Assembly (NCBI GenBank): GCA_032718475.1
Contig: JAUCBJ010006014.1
Span: 1 to 52,401, forward strand
Length of the DNA stretch: 52,401 nucleotides
From: Nemertoderma westbladi
Taxonomy: Eukaryota; Xenacoelomorpha; Nemertodermatida; Nemertodermatidae
Direction: 5' to 3'
The translations under genes were made by a program, and so were the position numbers. How positions within the stretch are numbered: position 1 is the stretch's first letter; the number at the start of each line of letters is the position of its first letter. Under the pieces are notes generated by a model. The model worked only from the letters and a program-made list of their open reading frames with translations. It was not told the origin of the DNA and did no database searches. Positions 11,601 through 23,479 of this stretch are shown piece by piece.

Positions 11601-12327
11601 GTATATAGTAGAATATCTATAGTAAATACCTAGTATATAGTAGAATATCTATAGTAAATACCTAGTATATAGTAGAATATCTATAGTAAATACCTAGTAT
11701 ATAGTAGAATATCTATAGTAAATACCTAGTATATAGTAGAATATCTATAGTAAATACCTAGTATATAGTAGAATATCTATAGTAAATACCTAGTATATAG
11801 TAGAATATCTATAGTAAATACCTAGTATATAGTAGAATATCTATAGTAAATACCTAGTATATAGTAGAATATCTATAGTAAATACCTAGTATATAGTAGA
11901 ATATCTATAGTAAATACCTAGTATATAGTAGAATATCTATAGTAAATACCTAGTATATAGTAGAATATCTATAGTAAATACCTAGTATATAGTAGAATAT
12001 CTATAGTAAATACCTAGTATATAGTAGAATATCTATAGTAAATACCTAGTATATAGTAGAATATCTATAGTAAATACCTAGTATATAGTAGAATATCTAT
12101 AGTAAATACCTAGTATATAGTAGAATATCTATAGTAAATACCTAGTATATAGTAGAATATCTATAGTAAATACCTAGTATATAGTAGAATATCTATAGTA
12201 AATACCTAGTATATAGTAGAATATCTATAGTAAATACCTAGTATATAGTAGAATATCTATAGTAAATACCTAGTATATAGTAGAATATCTATAGTAAATA
12301 CCTAGTATATAGTAGAATATCTATAGT
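8648..12327. repeat. 32-bp satellite, 115 uniform copies
   Basis: The unit is AAATACCTAGTATATAGTAG followed by AATATCTATAGT (32 bp). The span of 3680 bp is exactly 115 units, and I saw no substitution or indel in any copy. It begins and ends abruptly in unrelated AT-rich DNA. It lies between the duplicated flank at 7186-7465 and the second WAP copy. No coding frame and no spacers are present. Confidence 0.97.
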
Positions 12328-12513
12328 AAAATTTTAAATGATTAAATATAATTGAATTGGCTATATCTACTACACTCAGCATGAGCTAAATGTTATAATT
12401 TTGGATTATAATTTAAATATTTTTAGAATTTACTGTATCTTATTATCTGTAACTGTGTTATAATTAATATATTTACATAGTTTATAGACTGTTGGGGGTT
12501 AACTGAATCTACA

Positions 12514-12807
12514 ATGTATCCATTGAGTATAGCTTTATGTCTGATACTCGTTGTCGTCGGCACTCTGGCAGACTGCCCGGCCATAACGCCCAAATCTAAA
12601 ATTATCTGCACAGATGAGTGCGTTGCTCACGAAAATTGTACTAAGAAAGAGGAATGCTGCCCCACTGGTTGTGATGAGAGCATGGCGTGCATGGCAACGG
12701 GAGGAGTTGCAACGACCACCACCATCGGAAACGGTGTGGATCACGCAATGCCCACAAGTATGGCCAGCATGGTTCTTATCATTCTAATCCGAGTATGGTT
12801 CTTGTAG
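12514..12807 (+). CDS. Small secreted WAP (four-disulfide core) protein, copy B
   Basis: A 97-residue twin of the protein at 2963. It has signal peptide residues 1-19, one WAP domain with the same eight cysteines at 21-59, a Thr/Gly spacer and a hydrophobic C-terminal tail suited to GPI anchoring. Residues 45-97 differ from copy A at only two positions, whereas residues 24-44 differ at 14 of 21. All cysteines, the CC pair and His39 are kept, so the fold is preserved while the exposed N-terminal loop changes. The gene is intronless. The stop is at the same place as in copy A, and promoter-side sequence is nearly the same to 12383. Target or inhibitor specificity is unknown. Confidence 0.85.
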   Translation: MYPLSIALCLILVVVGTLADCPAITPKSKIICTDECVAHENCTKKEECCPTGCDESMACMATGGVATTTTIGNGVDHAMPTSMASMVLIILIRVWFL

Positions 12808-13011
12808 AACCTTCAACATGGAGAGATAGACTTTACAACTATGTAGGATATTTATGGTGGTGGAGGTGTACCAATAATTTACAACGTATTATCTAGTTTG
12901 TTATACATGGATCTTAAACGGCTAACAACTTCATGTAGAAATTCGTCAACCCAGAAATTGGTCAACCCATGCACTATTTATTCCAAAGGTATTTCAAATT
13001 TTCAACTTTCG

Positions 13012-13602
13012 AAAGGACTCAATTCACACATGAGCTTTCATCTTTCATCATTCAATTAAATATATTGCCTAGCAACTTAAATTTTTATCATTATAAACTT
13101 TATTATTTATTTGCAATTAATTGAAATTTGTTTTATAAATATATATTGTATGTTTATTTTCTTATAATTTTTTTGAAAATGGATGAAGATATCGCTGCTG
13201 GGTTGTTTTGTTTCCCTACAGTATATAATTGATGAGAAAGAAAAGGTGTCTTAGATTCATCCAATTAATGCGAAAAGAGTAACCCATTGAGTTCTAGGAA
13301 GACTTTACTATAGTTAAGAGAATATGGTAATAAGTTCTTCTATTATAATAGTATAATTGAAGACCAGGTTTGAGAATGTTCAATATTAAAAATTGAAATT
13401 GGCAATTTATCAGAATAGCTACTTCGGTTTTGCAATATAATATATCAACTATACCGGTTCTACTACAAACTATATATTACCATACATGAGGAAATCCATC
13501 ACATCTCTCAAAAAAATAGAACATATCACACTGCAATTTGACAGATGAAAGTTGATAGATGGGTGATGAAAGATAAAAGCTCATGTGTGCATCGGGCCTT
13601 AC
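13012..13602. mobile_element. MITE-like element with 26-bp terminal inverted repeats
   Basis: CACACATGAGCTTT..ATCA at 13025-13050 is the reverse complement of 13564-13589 with a single mismatch. Weaker inverted similarity reaches outward towards AAGG/CCTT (about 13012 and 13602). The interior is AT-rich and has no transposase frame, so it is non-autonomous. It sits in WAP duplication copy B but not in copy A, so it inserted after the duplication or was lost from A. Target-site duplication is not clear because copy A also differs at the site. Confidence 0.7.
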
Positions 13603-14024
13603 TGTTTGTTACTAAATAACGAATTAGGGCTACTGATTTAAATGGTATTCTTTATTCTCTGAATATATTATGTGTAATATTCTACAGTATTCTACAATAT
13701 TATATCAACGTATTTGTAAACTTTACTATTAAATCTATACAACACTATGCTACTTTAATATTTGTTTAACCCCAAAGATGTGGTAGTGGCTTATCGATTT
13801 TCGATGCTCCAGGGTTGTGTTCCAGAACGTTTGTACTCTCTTTTATTCCAATGAGAAGCGCCCCGGTTCAAACCAATCCCAAGATGGAATGGGTGCCAAC
13901 ATTTACGATGTACTCCCATCATACAAGGTTCTGTGAAAAAACATATCTGCCAGATATCAAATATATCTGCTTGAATAATCTGCTTGAACGGTCTTAATAA
14001 AATATGTCAATAAACCACGTTCCG

Positions 14025-14757
14025 GAATATAGCAGCTTATTAATTCAGTAGACCCCCCCCCCCCCCCCCCCCCCCTGTGTGTATAATGTTTGTTCTTTGT
14101 GTATATATAAATAAATATTATATAATTGTTGAATATAAACACAAATGCTATTATCTCTAGGCGGATTCATGTGTGTGTACATATTAGCTAGGGATAACTC
14201 AGGTCCTTCAAAATTTAGCAGTCTAAAATACTGGTACACTAATCCCAGTACATTTTACAGCTGTAAACACCATCACCAGACATCCACAATTATTTTAAAA
14301 TAAAGGTAGTATATTCCAAAAGAACGAACCTCGAAGGCGATGCGATGTATCGGTATCAAAAACTTTCATATTTATGCAAATGGAGCAAACAATATTAAAT
14401 TATAAAAATCAAGTTTCAGAGAAAAAAACTATTTCGGGGCCGAAAAAGGCTGAAATTAACATTAAATATTTACAAACCACCTTAGCTGATCTTTTCAGAA
14501 CATTGTGCATTGCCATGGAGATAATATACCTGTAGGTTGGCAGTCACGTGACGTTGCGGCTGTGGTTAACTGAGAAATTATTAGTGATATTGTTATGTCA
14601 TTAATATTTATTATAAAGGTGTTAGGAATTAAAATATAAGGACCCTAACGACAGCCTAGATACCTGATTAGAGTTACCAACTACAATACGGACGCTACTG
14701 CAACAGGTAAAATGTCATAAAAATACAAATCAACTAACTGCGAGACGAAATATACTG
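14025..14757. other. Non-coding stretch with a C23 run
   Basis: Contains a pure 23-base C run at 14053-14075 and AT-rich sequence up to the 42-bp satellite. No gene is recognised. Confidence 0.6.
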
Positions 14758-17700
14758 CAACACAGACAATAGGGTTGGGTTCCCAAGTAAAACTAACTGA
14801 CACACAGACAATAGGGTTGGGTTCCCAAGTAAAACTAACTGACACACAGACAATAGGGTTGGGTTACCAAGTAAAACTAACTGACACACAGACAATAGGG
14901 TTGGGTTACCAAGTAAAACTAACTGACACACAGACAATAGGGTTGGGTTCCCAAGTAAAACTAACTGACACACAGACAATAGGGTTGGGTTCCCAAGTAA
15001 AACTAACTGACACACAGACAATAGGGTTGGGTTCCTAAGTAAAACTAACTGACACACAGACAATAGGGTTGGGTTCCCAGGTAAAACTAACTGACACACA
15101 GACAATAGGGTTGGGTTCCCAGGTAAAACTAACTGACACACAGACAATAGGGTTGGGTTCCCAAGTAAAACTAACTGACACACAGACAATAGGGTTGGGT
15201 TCCCAAGTAAAACTAACTGACACACAGACAATAGGGTTGGGTTCCCAAGTAAAACTAACTGACACACAGACAATAGGGTTGGGTTCCCAAGTAAAACTAA
15301 CTGACACACAGACAATAGGGTTGGGTTCCCAAGTAAAACTAACTGACACACAGACAATAGGGTTGGGTTCCCAAGTAAAACTAACTGACACACAGACAAT
15401 AGGGTTGGGTTCCCAAGTAAAACTAACTGACACACAGACAATAGGGTTGGGTTCCCAAGTAAAACTAACTGACACACAGACAATAGGGTTGGGTTCCCAA
15501 GTAAAACTAACTGACACACAGACAATAGGGTTGGGTTCCCAAGTAAAACTAACTGACACACAGACAATAGGGTTGGGTTCCCAAGTAAAACTAACTGACA
15601 CACAGACAATAGGGTTGGGTTCCCAAGTAAAACTAACTGACACACAGACAATAGGGTTGGGTTCCCAAGTAAAACTAACTGACACACAGACAATAGGGTT
15701 GGGTTCCCAAGTAAAACTAACTGACACACAGACAATAGGGTTGGGTTCCCAAGTAAAACTAACTGACACACAGACAATAGGGTTGGGTTCCCAAGTAAAA
15801 CTAACTGACACACAGACAATAGGGTTGGGTTCCCAAGTAAAACTAACTGACACACAGACAATAGGGTTGGGTTCCCAAGTAAAACTAACTGACACACAGA
15901 CAATAGGGTTGGGTTCCCAAGTAAAACTAACTGACACACAGACAATAGGGTTGGGTTCCCAAGTAAAACTAACTGACACACAGACAATAGGGTTGGGTTC
16001 CCAAGTAAAACTAACTGACACACAGACAATAGGGTTGGGTTCCCAAGTAAAACTAACTGACACACAGACAATAGGGTTGGGTTCCCAAGTAAAACTAACT
16101 GACACACAGACAATAGGGTTGGGTTCCCAAGTAAAACTAACTGACACACAGACAATAGGGTTGGGTTCCCAAGTAAAACTAACTGACACACAGACAATAG
16201 GGTTGGGTTCCCAAGTAAAACTAACTGACACACAGACAATAGGGTTGGGTTCCCAAGTAAAACTAACTGACACACAGACAATAGGGTTGGGTTCCCAAGT
16301 AAAACTAACTGACACACAGACAATAGGGTTGGGTTCCCAAGTAAAACTAACTGACACACAGACAATAGGGTTGGGTTCCCAAGTAAAACTAACTGACACA
16401 CAGACAATAGGGTTGGGTTCCCAAGTAAAACTAACTGACACACAGACAATAGGGTTGGGTTCCCAAGTAAAACTAACTGACACACAGACAATAGGGTTGG
16501 GTTCCCAAGTAAAACTAACTGACACACAGACAATAGGGTTGGGTTCCCAAGTAAAACTAACTGACACACAGACAATAGGGTTGGGTTCCCAAGTAAAACT
16601 AACTGACACACAGACAATAGGGTTGGGTTCCCAAGTAAAACTAACTGACACACAGACAATAGGGTTGGGTTCCCAAGTAAAACTAACTGACACACAGACA
16701 ATAGGGTTGGGTTCCCAAGTAAAACTAACTGACACACAGACAATAGGGTTGGGTTCCCAAGTAAAACTAACTGACACACAGACAATAGGGTTGGGTTCCC
16801 AAGTAAAACTAACTGACACACAGACAATAGGGTTGGGTTCCCAAGTAAAACTAACTGACACACAGACAATAGGGTTGGGTTCCCAAGTAAAACTAACTGA
16901 CACACAGACAATAGGGTTGGGTTCCCAAGTAAAACTAACTGACACACAGACAATAGGGTTGGGTTCCCAAGTAAAACTAACTGACACACAGACAATAGGG
17001 TTGGGTTCCCAAGTAAAACTAACTGACACACAGACAATAGGGTTGGGTTCCCAAGTAAAACTAACTGACACACAGACAATAGGGTTGGGTTCCCAAGTAA
17101 AACTAACTGACACACAGACAATAGGGTTGGGTTCCCAAGTAAAACTAACTGACACACAGACAATAGGGTTGGGTTCCCAAGTAAAACTAACTGACACACA
17201 GACAATAGGGTTGGGTTCCCAAGTAAAACTAACTGACACACAGACAATAGGGTTGGGTTCCCAAGTAAAACTAACTGACACACAGACAATAGGGTTGGGT
17301 TCCCAAGTAAAACTAACTGACACACAGACAATAGGGTTGGGTTCCCAAGTAAAACTAACTGACACACAGACAATAGGGTTGGGTTCCCAAGTAAAACTAA
17401 CTGACACACAGACAATAGGGTTGGGTTCCCAAGTAAAACTAACTGACACACAGACAATAGGGTTGGGTTCCCAAGTAAAACTAACTGACACACAGACAAT
17501 AGGGTTGGGTTCCCAAGTAAAACTAACTGACACACAGACAATAGGGTTGGGTTCCCAAGTAAAACTAACTGACACACAGACAATAGGGTTGGGTTCCCAA
17601 GTAAAACTAACTGACACACAGACAATAGGGTTGGGTTCCCAAGTAAAACTAACTGACACACAGACAATAGGGTTGGGTTCCCAAGTAAAACTAACTGACA

Positions 17701-18727
17701 CACAGACAATAGGGTTGGGTTCCCAAGTAAAACTAACTGACACACAGACAATAGGGTTGGGTTCCCAAGTAAAACTAACTGACACACAGACAATAGGGTT
17801 GGGTTCCCAAGTAAAACTAACTGACACACAGACAATAGGGTTGGGTTCCCAAGTAAAACTAACTGACACACAGACAATAGGGTTGGGTTCCCAAGTAAAA
17901 CTAACTGACACACAGACAATAGGGTTGGGTTCCCAAGTAAAACTAACTGACACACAGACAATAGGGTTGGGTTCCCAAGTAAAACTAACTGACACACAGA
18001 CAATAGGGTTGGGTTCCCAAGTAAAACTAACTGACACACAGACAATAGGGTTGGGTTCCCAAGTAAAACTAACTGACACACAGACAATAGGGTTGGGTTC
18101 CCAAGTAAAACTAACTGACACACAGACAATAGGGTTGGGTTCCCAAGTAAAACTAACTGACACACAGACAATAGGGTTGGGTTCCTAAGTAAAACTAACT
18201 GACACACAGACAATAGGGTTGGGTTCCCAAGTAAAACTAACTGACACACAGACAATAGGGTTGGGTTCCCAAGTAAAACTAACTGACACACAGACAATAG
18301 GGTTGGGTTCCCAAGTAAAACTAACTGACACACAGACAATAGGGTTGGGTTCCCAGGTAAAACTAACTGACACACAGACAATAGGGTTGGGTTACTAAGT
18401 AAAACTAACTGACACACAGACAATAGGGTTGGGTTCCTAAGTAAAACTAACTGACACACAGACAATAGGGTTGGGTTCCCAAGTAAAACTAACTGACACA
18501 CAGACAATAGGGTTGGGTTCCCAAGTAAAACTAACTGACACACAGACAATAGGGTTGGGTTCCCAAGTAAAACTAACTGACACACAGACAATAGGGTTGG
18601 GTTCCTAAGTAAAACTAACTGACACACAGACAATAGGGTTGGGTTACTAAGTAAAACTAACTGACACACAGACAATAGGGTTGGGTTCCCAAGTAAAACT
18701 AACTGACACACAGACAATAGGGTTCCC
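14758..18727. repeat. 42-bp satellite, about 94 copies
   Basis: The unit is CACACAGACAATAGGGTTGG followed by GTTCCCAAGTAAAACTAACTGA (42 bp). The first and last complete starts (14761 and 18709) are 94 periods apart. About 70 central units look identical, while variants (TACCAAG, CCTAAG, CCCAGG, TACTAAG) are confined to the first nine and last dozen units. Because 42 is divisible by three, reading frames stay open for over 1000 codons on both strands. These are artefacts of the period, not genes. Confidence 0.97.
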
Positions 18728-19438
18728 ATATTAATGACGCGGTTCGTTTTCTCAAGAGGGTTTTTTTTTACAAACTTCTGTGAAATTTTCAATCTCCAAA
18801 CACAAAATTCACAATCCAAAATGAAGAAAAATTTAACATTATTATGATTATTAATATCCTCAATGACCCGTAATAATTAATATTGCGTTATTTTCTCATA
18901 ACGCGAATCGTCGAGGTTAAGGCGGGTTCGGGGCCGGTAGTTGTGATTTTTATGTATCAGGAATCATGAGAAAGTTTCCGTTACACAAGGATTCAAGATA
19001 AAATGTTAAACAAACTATAAAATTCCGGTTCCATGATGGTATCAGACATTGATAAGACTTAGTTGTGTTGGTCTGTGTCATCAGAAAATGTCACTCACTA
19101 TGTTACAGGTCATGGTATTTGCTATTTTTGAAACATATTTCAACGACGTTAAGTTAACAATAAACATAATAATTATCATACACTACTGAGTCTGGCGTAT
19201 CGGACTCATTGAGAGCTCCAGGTCAGAGACTATCGGCTCTATAAATAAAATAAGAGATGTTTCACTTGGGAACCCAAATAATTAATTAATATTCCCACAA
19301 AGCCCAGAGATGGTGAGCCACACATTTAGCGCCTCTAGCGGACGTCTGGCCCCCAATGCGCCTCTCAATAAAGTTATCGTCGAGTTTTAAACAATAAAAC
19401 ACGGGAATTTAGTTTAAATATCAGAAGCGGGTTATAAA
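18728..19438. other. Non-coding stretch downstream of TFIIS
   Basis: Holds the dispersed-repeat relative of 6480-6630 at about 19020-19115. Near 19267 is a short CTTGGGAACCCAA word resembling the inverted centre of the adjacent satellite unit. The TFIIS 3' UTR (minus strand) must lie at its right end, but no clear polyadenylation signal was seen. Confidence 0.5.
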
Positions 19439-20461
19439 TCAACAGAACTTCCATCTGTATCCGCAGTGGTTACAGAAACAGAAAGTTGTCATGGGTTCGT
19501 CGGCGGACCGCGTCTGCATCTGGTTGTAGGTGGTCTCGTTGCCACGACAGCGGGGGCACTTCAACAGATTGGTTTTTGTTCCCTCGGTTACGGCCATCTG
19601 GTGGTCGTTGATCCCGTCCTTGGTGTACTGGGCCCGGAGGCGAGCCATCTCCGCGCTCGCGAGTTCCTCCGAACTCATTGCCGCGAGTTTATCCGGGAGG
19701 ATTATCCCCCACAGAACGTTCCGCTTCAGTCCGGGGTTCTTGGGGTCCGAGAGGTTGGCCACCCGACTGCGGACTCGGTTCTTGTATTTTGTGTTGGTCT
19801 GCGAGCCGTGGAGGTTGAAGATGGCGTCCTCGATGTGGCCGGCGAGGTTGTCCACCTCGGTGGGCTCCTCGTCCAGGTTGGCACGCAGCGAGTTCGCTAA
19901 CAGTTGGCGACACTTGAGACGCAGCGAGTCCTTGGTGTTAGTAGGTTCGCCGAGCTGGCACCCTGAGCCCTGGTTTGACCCCGGGTTGAAGCCGGAATCT
20001 TCTGGTCCCGAGTTCAACCCCGGGTTGGGGCCGGAACCTTCCGGTCCTGAGTTCGACCCCGGGTTGGGGCCGGAACCTTCTGGTCCCGAGTTTGATCCCT
20101 CCCCGTTCACTGAGTGTACCTCGTCGTTGACTTCCTCTGTAGTCTGTTCGACGACTTCCTTAGACTGTTCCCCGCTGTTTGGATTATTATCGGCCGGTTT
20201 ACTTTCCCGACTAGAGGAATCGGTTTTGCTGAGGAGGCGTTTCCATGATTTAATTAAGTTCCGCGCGGCGGAGTTAACTTTATCGCTGTCGCATTGTTTC
20301 CGCACGAGGTTTACGGTCATCCCGATCCGGGTGCTCTCTAGTAAACCCAAGGTAACGTCCTGCTCCGTAAGCGCTCGCAACAGATCCATTAGTCGCTCTG
20401 GGTTGTCTTTATGACGTTCCAGTTTCCGACCTATACGCAATACTTCGTCTTCCACAGACAT
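19439..20461 (-). CDS. TfIIS: Transcription elongation factor TFIIS (TCEA family)
   Basis: A 340-residue protein. TFIIS enters the RNA polymerase II funnel in the nucleus and stimulates transcript cleavage, letting arrested polymerase resume. The N-terminal LW domain spans about residues 1-80 (with STRIGMTVNLVRK and IKSWKRLL). The central domain has KYKNRVRSRVANL and NPGLKRNVLWG. The C-terminal zinc ribbon has CPRC and CNHC pairs, the catalytic loop RSADEPMTTF and the usual end WKFC. The linker contains three tandem 13-residue copies of a S/L-NSGPEGSGPNPG type unit, not typical of the family. I chose the ATG at 20461 because MSVEDEVLRI aligns with known starts; the frame extends to 20575 only through a GTG. 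The gene is intronless, so it could be a retrocopy, but the frame is intact. Length is close to vertebrate TCEA1 (about 300) plus the repeats. Confidence 0.93.
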   Translation of the reverse strand: MSVEDEVLRIGRKLERHKDNPERLMDLLRALTEQDVTLGLLESTRIGMTVNLVRKQCDSDKVNSAARNLIKSWKRLLSKTDSSSRESKPADNNPNSGEQSKEVVEQTTEEVNDEVHSVNGEGSNSGPEGSGPNPGSNSGPEGSGPNPGLNSGPEDSGFNPGSNQGSGCQLGEPTNTKDSLRLKCRQLLANSLRANLDEEPTEVDNLAGHIEDAIFNLHGSQTNTKYKNRVRSRVANLSDPKNPGLKRNVLWGIILPDKLAAMSSEELASAEMARLRAQYTKDGINDHQMAVTEGTKTNLLKCPRCRGNETTYNQMQTRSADEPMTTFCFCNHCGYRWKFC

Positions 20462-21417
20462 TTTGAAACAACTACAGAAATTTATACCAGACAGTCCTGC
20501 AGGCTGCAGCCAGTCAAACAGTCTGACAGTACCTGGTGCTGGTACCGGTAGAATCCTTGAGTATGATTGACTCACTTTTGCCCTTACTGTACTGCCTTAA
20601 CTGCACTTTTAGTCACTTCAGCACTTTTCAGTCAGTCAGTGACCGTGACAGTGTCACACAATCAACTGATCAATGGACAATCCTGCAAATTCTGAATTTG
20701 GAATATTCGAATAGGCCTACAGGGAATACAGGAATATACCGGTAACTCCAAACTCTTACATGTCAGCATGTAACCAAGGTGCAAGGACAGAAGGACTCAA
20801 GGCCATCCAAACAACGTTATTCAATAATATATATAATAATAATCCTGCAGTTCTGGACTGGGATACTAGCTTGTGTAATTCACATATTGCTTGTTAATAA
20901 ATTAATTAAACTTTCACCTATCCAATTACACGTGGAAAAAAAACGGGATTTAACCTCGATGGCGCTCGGGACAGAATACCCCAAGAATAGTGAAAAAAAG
21001 TAATTATACTGTAAATATAAACAATTTTTAATTGAATTTATTTAATAAAAAATACTTAATCAAATACATAAGACTTTAACAAGACAATGTGATAGCATGG
21101 TCAGCTGACACGCATGCGTATTTTTCCCAAATGTTTTTTGGAAAAAATCCAAGCTTATTTATCAAGACTTCGTTAAATTTTGACTTTTATTCCTTCAACC
21201 TGCTTTAGTTTTAACGTGCTTTTATGACGTGTTTAAGTTTCAAATTTTATTTTAATATGCTAAATGTATCTATATCTATTTTAATTAAACATAATATTAT
21301 TATTGTTATTGGTTCCAATACATAAGGCTTCAACTCTAATTAGTTAAAATCACAAATTAAATTTTAAAAAGTAGAAGTAGGCCTACATAAGTTAAAGGCT
21401 CGGTAACACAAATTAAT
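20462..21417. other. Upstream region of TFIIS and AT-rich non-coding DNA
   Basis: The first 200 bases (20462-20660) are GC-richer with CAGTCAGTC/CTGACAGT words and must contain the TFIIS promoter. No TATA box is obvious. The remainder is AT-rich with no gene. Confidence 0.45.
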
Positions 21418-21566
21418 TAAAATCATGAATCGAATTTAGAATGTATGTAGACTAGGTTAAAAGTTAGAACCACGCATAAAATCACATTAAAATCATATGA
21501 ATCAAATTTAGAATGTATGTACAAACTAAGTTAAAAGTTAGAACCACACTTAAAATCACATTAAAA
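21418..21566. repeat. Two-copy tandem repeat of about 73 bp
   Basis: Two neighbouring copies share the words GAATTTAGAATGTATGTA, AAGTTAGAACCAC and AAAATCACATTAAAATC. They are separated by roughly 73 bp and differ by small indels. Non-coding. Confidence 0.75.
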
Positions 21567-22499
21567 TCGTACTACACTTGTCCATAGCTAGAGCTTCTCG
21601 GGAGAGGCTGCTTGAAACTGATACACTGATGGAGTTCCCTATCTGGATCAAGAACCCGAGACGTTGACATGGGAAAGAGGTCGAACGAGGGTCGCCAGAT
21701 CACAGCTCGGTTCTGTGGCCGATATTCCTAATGAAAGCTTGGGTTGCTTCGCCTATTCCGCCATGAGACATGGAAAAGGGTGGCAGAATTGGACGCGGCA
21801 AGTTCATCATACTTGGCTTCCTTCAGGTGTTCCTTGGAGGTGGCTACTGTAGGGCCTAAATTAGTGGCGATTGCTCGCGGTTATGGCCATCCGATGCGAA
21901 CATGTAAAAATCCGAGAAAGCCGGTTTGCCAGTTTGCCAGTGGCCCACGGGACTAAAGTCGATCCTTCGGGACGCTTTATTATCGGAAAGGGATAAACCC
22001 ACAGGCTCAAGAGTACTGGGTATATCAGAAGTACTGTAGATCCACAAGTACAACTGTGCTGAACGTGGACATTAGCTCCTAGTCGGACAGAAGTAGCGAT
22101 CCGAAGAAGTTCGTCAGAAAGTCGCAGACTCCTCAGTCACCAGTCAGTCACCTGACCCAGGTGATGCGGCACCATGAAGCCGAGCTACTGTAGGTATGGT
22201 AATCAGACTCTGCCTTGTTGATGAGGTTGTCGAACTTAGCCTCATCGATGACTTTTCACAGGGCCTTTTGCTTCGATGTACTAGGAGGGATATGGGAGTA
22301 TCCGTGATGGACCTTCAAGGATTCAACTGCTTTTTTGTTATCGTTGTCCAGAAGGTTTTGTTTAATTGTTCCACCATTGATGATTAATGATGCTATGGGG
22401 CGATGATCCATTAATACTGTAATAGAGGCACAGTAGGCTGCAGGATGGTACAATACCGCCTGTATCAACCACCCTCCTGAACGCAGATTAAGATTCAGT
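21567..22499. other. Degenerate mobile-element-like sequence
   Basis: The base composition is closer to coding than the flanks, with short open pieces on both strands but no frame over about 90 codons. Minus-strand fragments such as EHLKEAKYDELA (about 21800) and DEAKFDNLINKAESDYH (about 22230) look like eroded protein sequence. I cannot identify the family. It leads into the LINE tail at 22500, so it is probably old retroelement debris. Confidence 0.35.
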
Positions 22500-22705
22500 G
22501 GGCACTGCTGGCGAAGTAAAGACGAGGTCATACCAGATCTACTTTTCTGGCAACCAACTCATGGAAAGCGTAGTCGTGGACGACCGGCCATAACATATAT
22601 AGATCAACTTGAAAGGGATGCTGAACGTGGGAGAAACGAAATTGCGACAACTATGGAGAATCGGGAAGCCTGGAAGGATCTCATTTCCACTCTCCGAGTT
22701 CGCAC
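22500..22705 (+). pseudogene. LINE C-terminal tail fragment
   Basis: The plus-strand frame reads FWQPTHGKRSRGRPAITYID, then a helix with QLERDAERG and MENREAWKDLIS. That is the characteristic end of many non-LTR retrotransposon polyproteins (a Gly/Arg/Pro-rich turn followed by an RxxW helix). It differs in sequence from the LINE at 23906-25386, so it is a different family. No RT core is adjacent. A TAGAAGTAGTAG run follows at 22713. Fragment only. Confidence 0.6.
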
Positions 22706-23479
22706 GACCTACAGTAGAAGTAGTAGTAGGCTGCAGGAGCGCGGTATCCCTGAAATTCTGAATACCCAGGCTACCCATGTTAGTGGGGAGAGTGGCAGGT
22801 TCCCATTGGTCATTACTGGTCGAATTGATCTAAAAGATCTGTCCGATCAGAACATGGGGAACACCTGAGGATGTTCATGAGTTTAGGAATGTGGAAACAC
22901 TTCCTTAAGCAGATATAAAGCATTGTTGCTACCAATAGCGGATAGGCGGTCAACCATATTCGATACATTGATTCGAATTTATTCTTCAGAGATGAATCTA
23001 AGGAAGGCGCCCAAGAGAGGCTCCAAGGAGTTCAAGGTTGTCTGGATCTACCATAGTTATTCCTGGACAGATCTTGTTGAATTCTTTTTGGTGTGTCACT
23101 GTTTGGCCCAAATATAGTCAGTTCACATTTGCGTGGGTTTAGTTGTAAATATAAGTAAAATGTAAATAATAATTATTATAATTACTTTTACTTAATTAAA
23201 ACTTAAAAACTATAGCAAAAATAAAAAGTAGTAAGTCCAATCCAAAAATTTGTGATTTAAAATGTTCCCCTTTACTGTAACTACGAACCAAATGCTGAGT
23301 TTATACTGTAGGCCTATGTATGTAGTAAAAAATAAATAAAATACTGTATAAAAAAATATATATGTATAAAAATATAAAGATTTAAGGTTAAAAGGTCTTT
23401 AAAAAGTAAAAAATGATAGGCCTAAAAGTAATTTCATTTAATATTTAATTGCGCCGCGGGAGTGGCAATATGACCAACC
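22706..23479. other. Non-coding stretch
   Basis: No gene or named element is seen. From 23130 it becomes strongly AT-rich. Confidence 0.45.

Larger units (their letters stand above)
12383..14024. repeat. Segmental duplication copy B (WAP gene and 3' flank)
   Basis: Partner of 2835-3912. Matching blocks are 12383-12990 and 13603-14024. Between them is an inverted-repeat element absent from copy A, where copy A instead has about 60 unrelated bases. Near 13968-13987 a 14-bp internal duplication (ATCTGCTTGAA twice) is unique to this copy. AATAAA words are retained near 13997 and 14010. Confidence 0.9.

Noticed and set aside
8648-12327. Possible CRISPR-like array
   Set aside because: Direct repeats with no unique spacers, in an animal genome: a satellite.
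14758-18727. Telomere-like TAGGGTTGGG words
   Set aside because: They occur once per 42-bp unit within a longer repeat, not as tandem hexamers, and the array is internal.
14734-18819. Open frame of 1361 codons on the minus strand, and others of over 1000 codons on both strands
   Set aside because: They are made wholly of the 42-bp satellite, whose period is divisible by three; both strands are open at once and the sequence shows no coding bias.
19466-20414. Plus-strand open frames of 144 and 294 codons
   Set aside because: Antisense shadows of the GC-rich TFIIS coding sequence with no domain.
20462-20575. N-terminal extension of TFIIS
   Set aside because: It begins at GTG, not ATG, and family alignment starts at the ATG at 20461.
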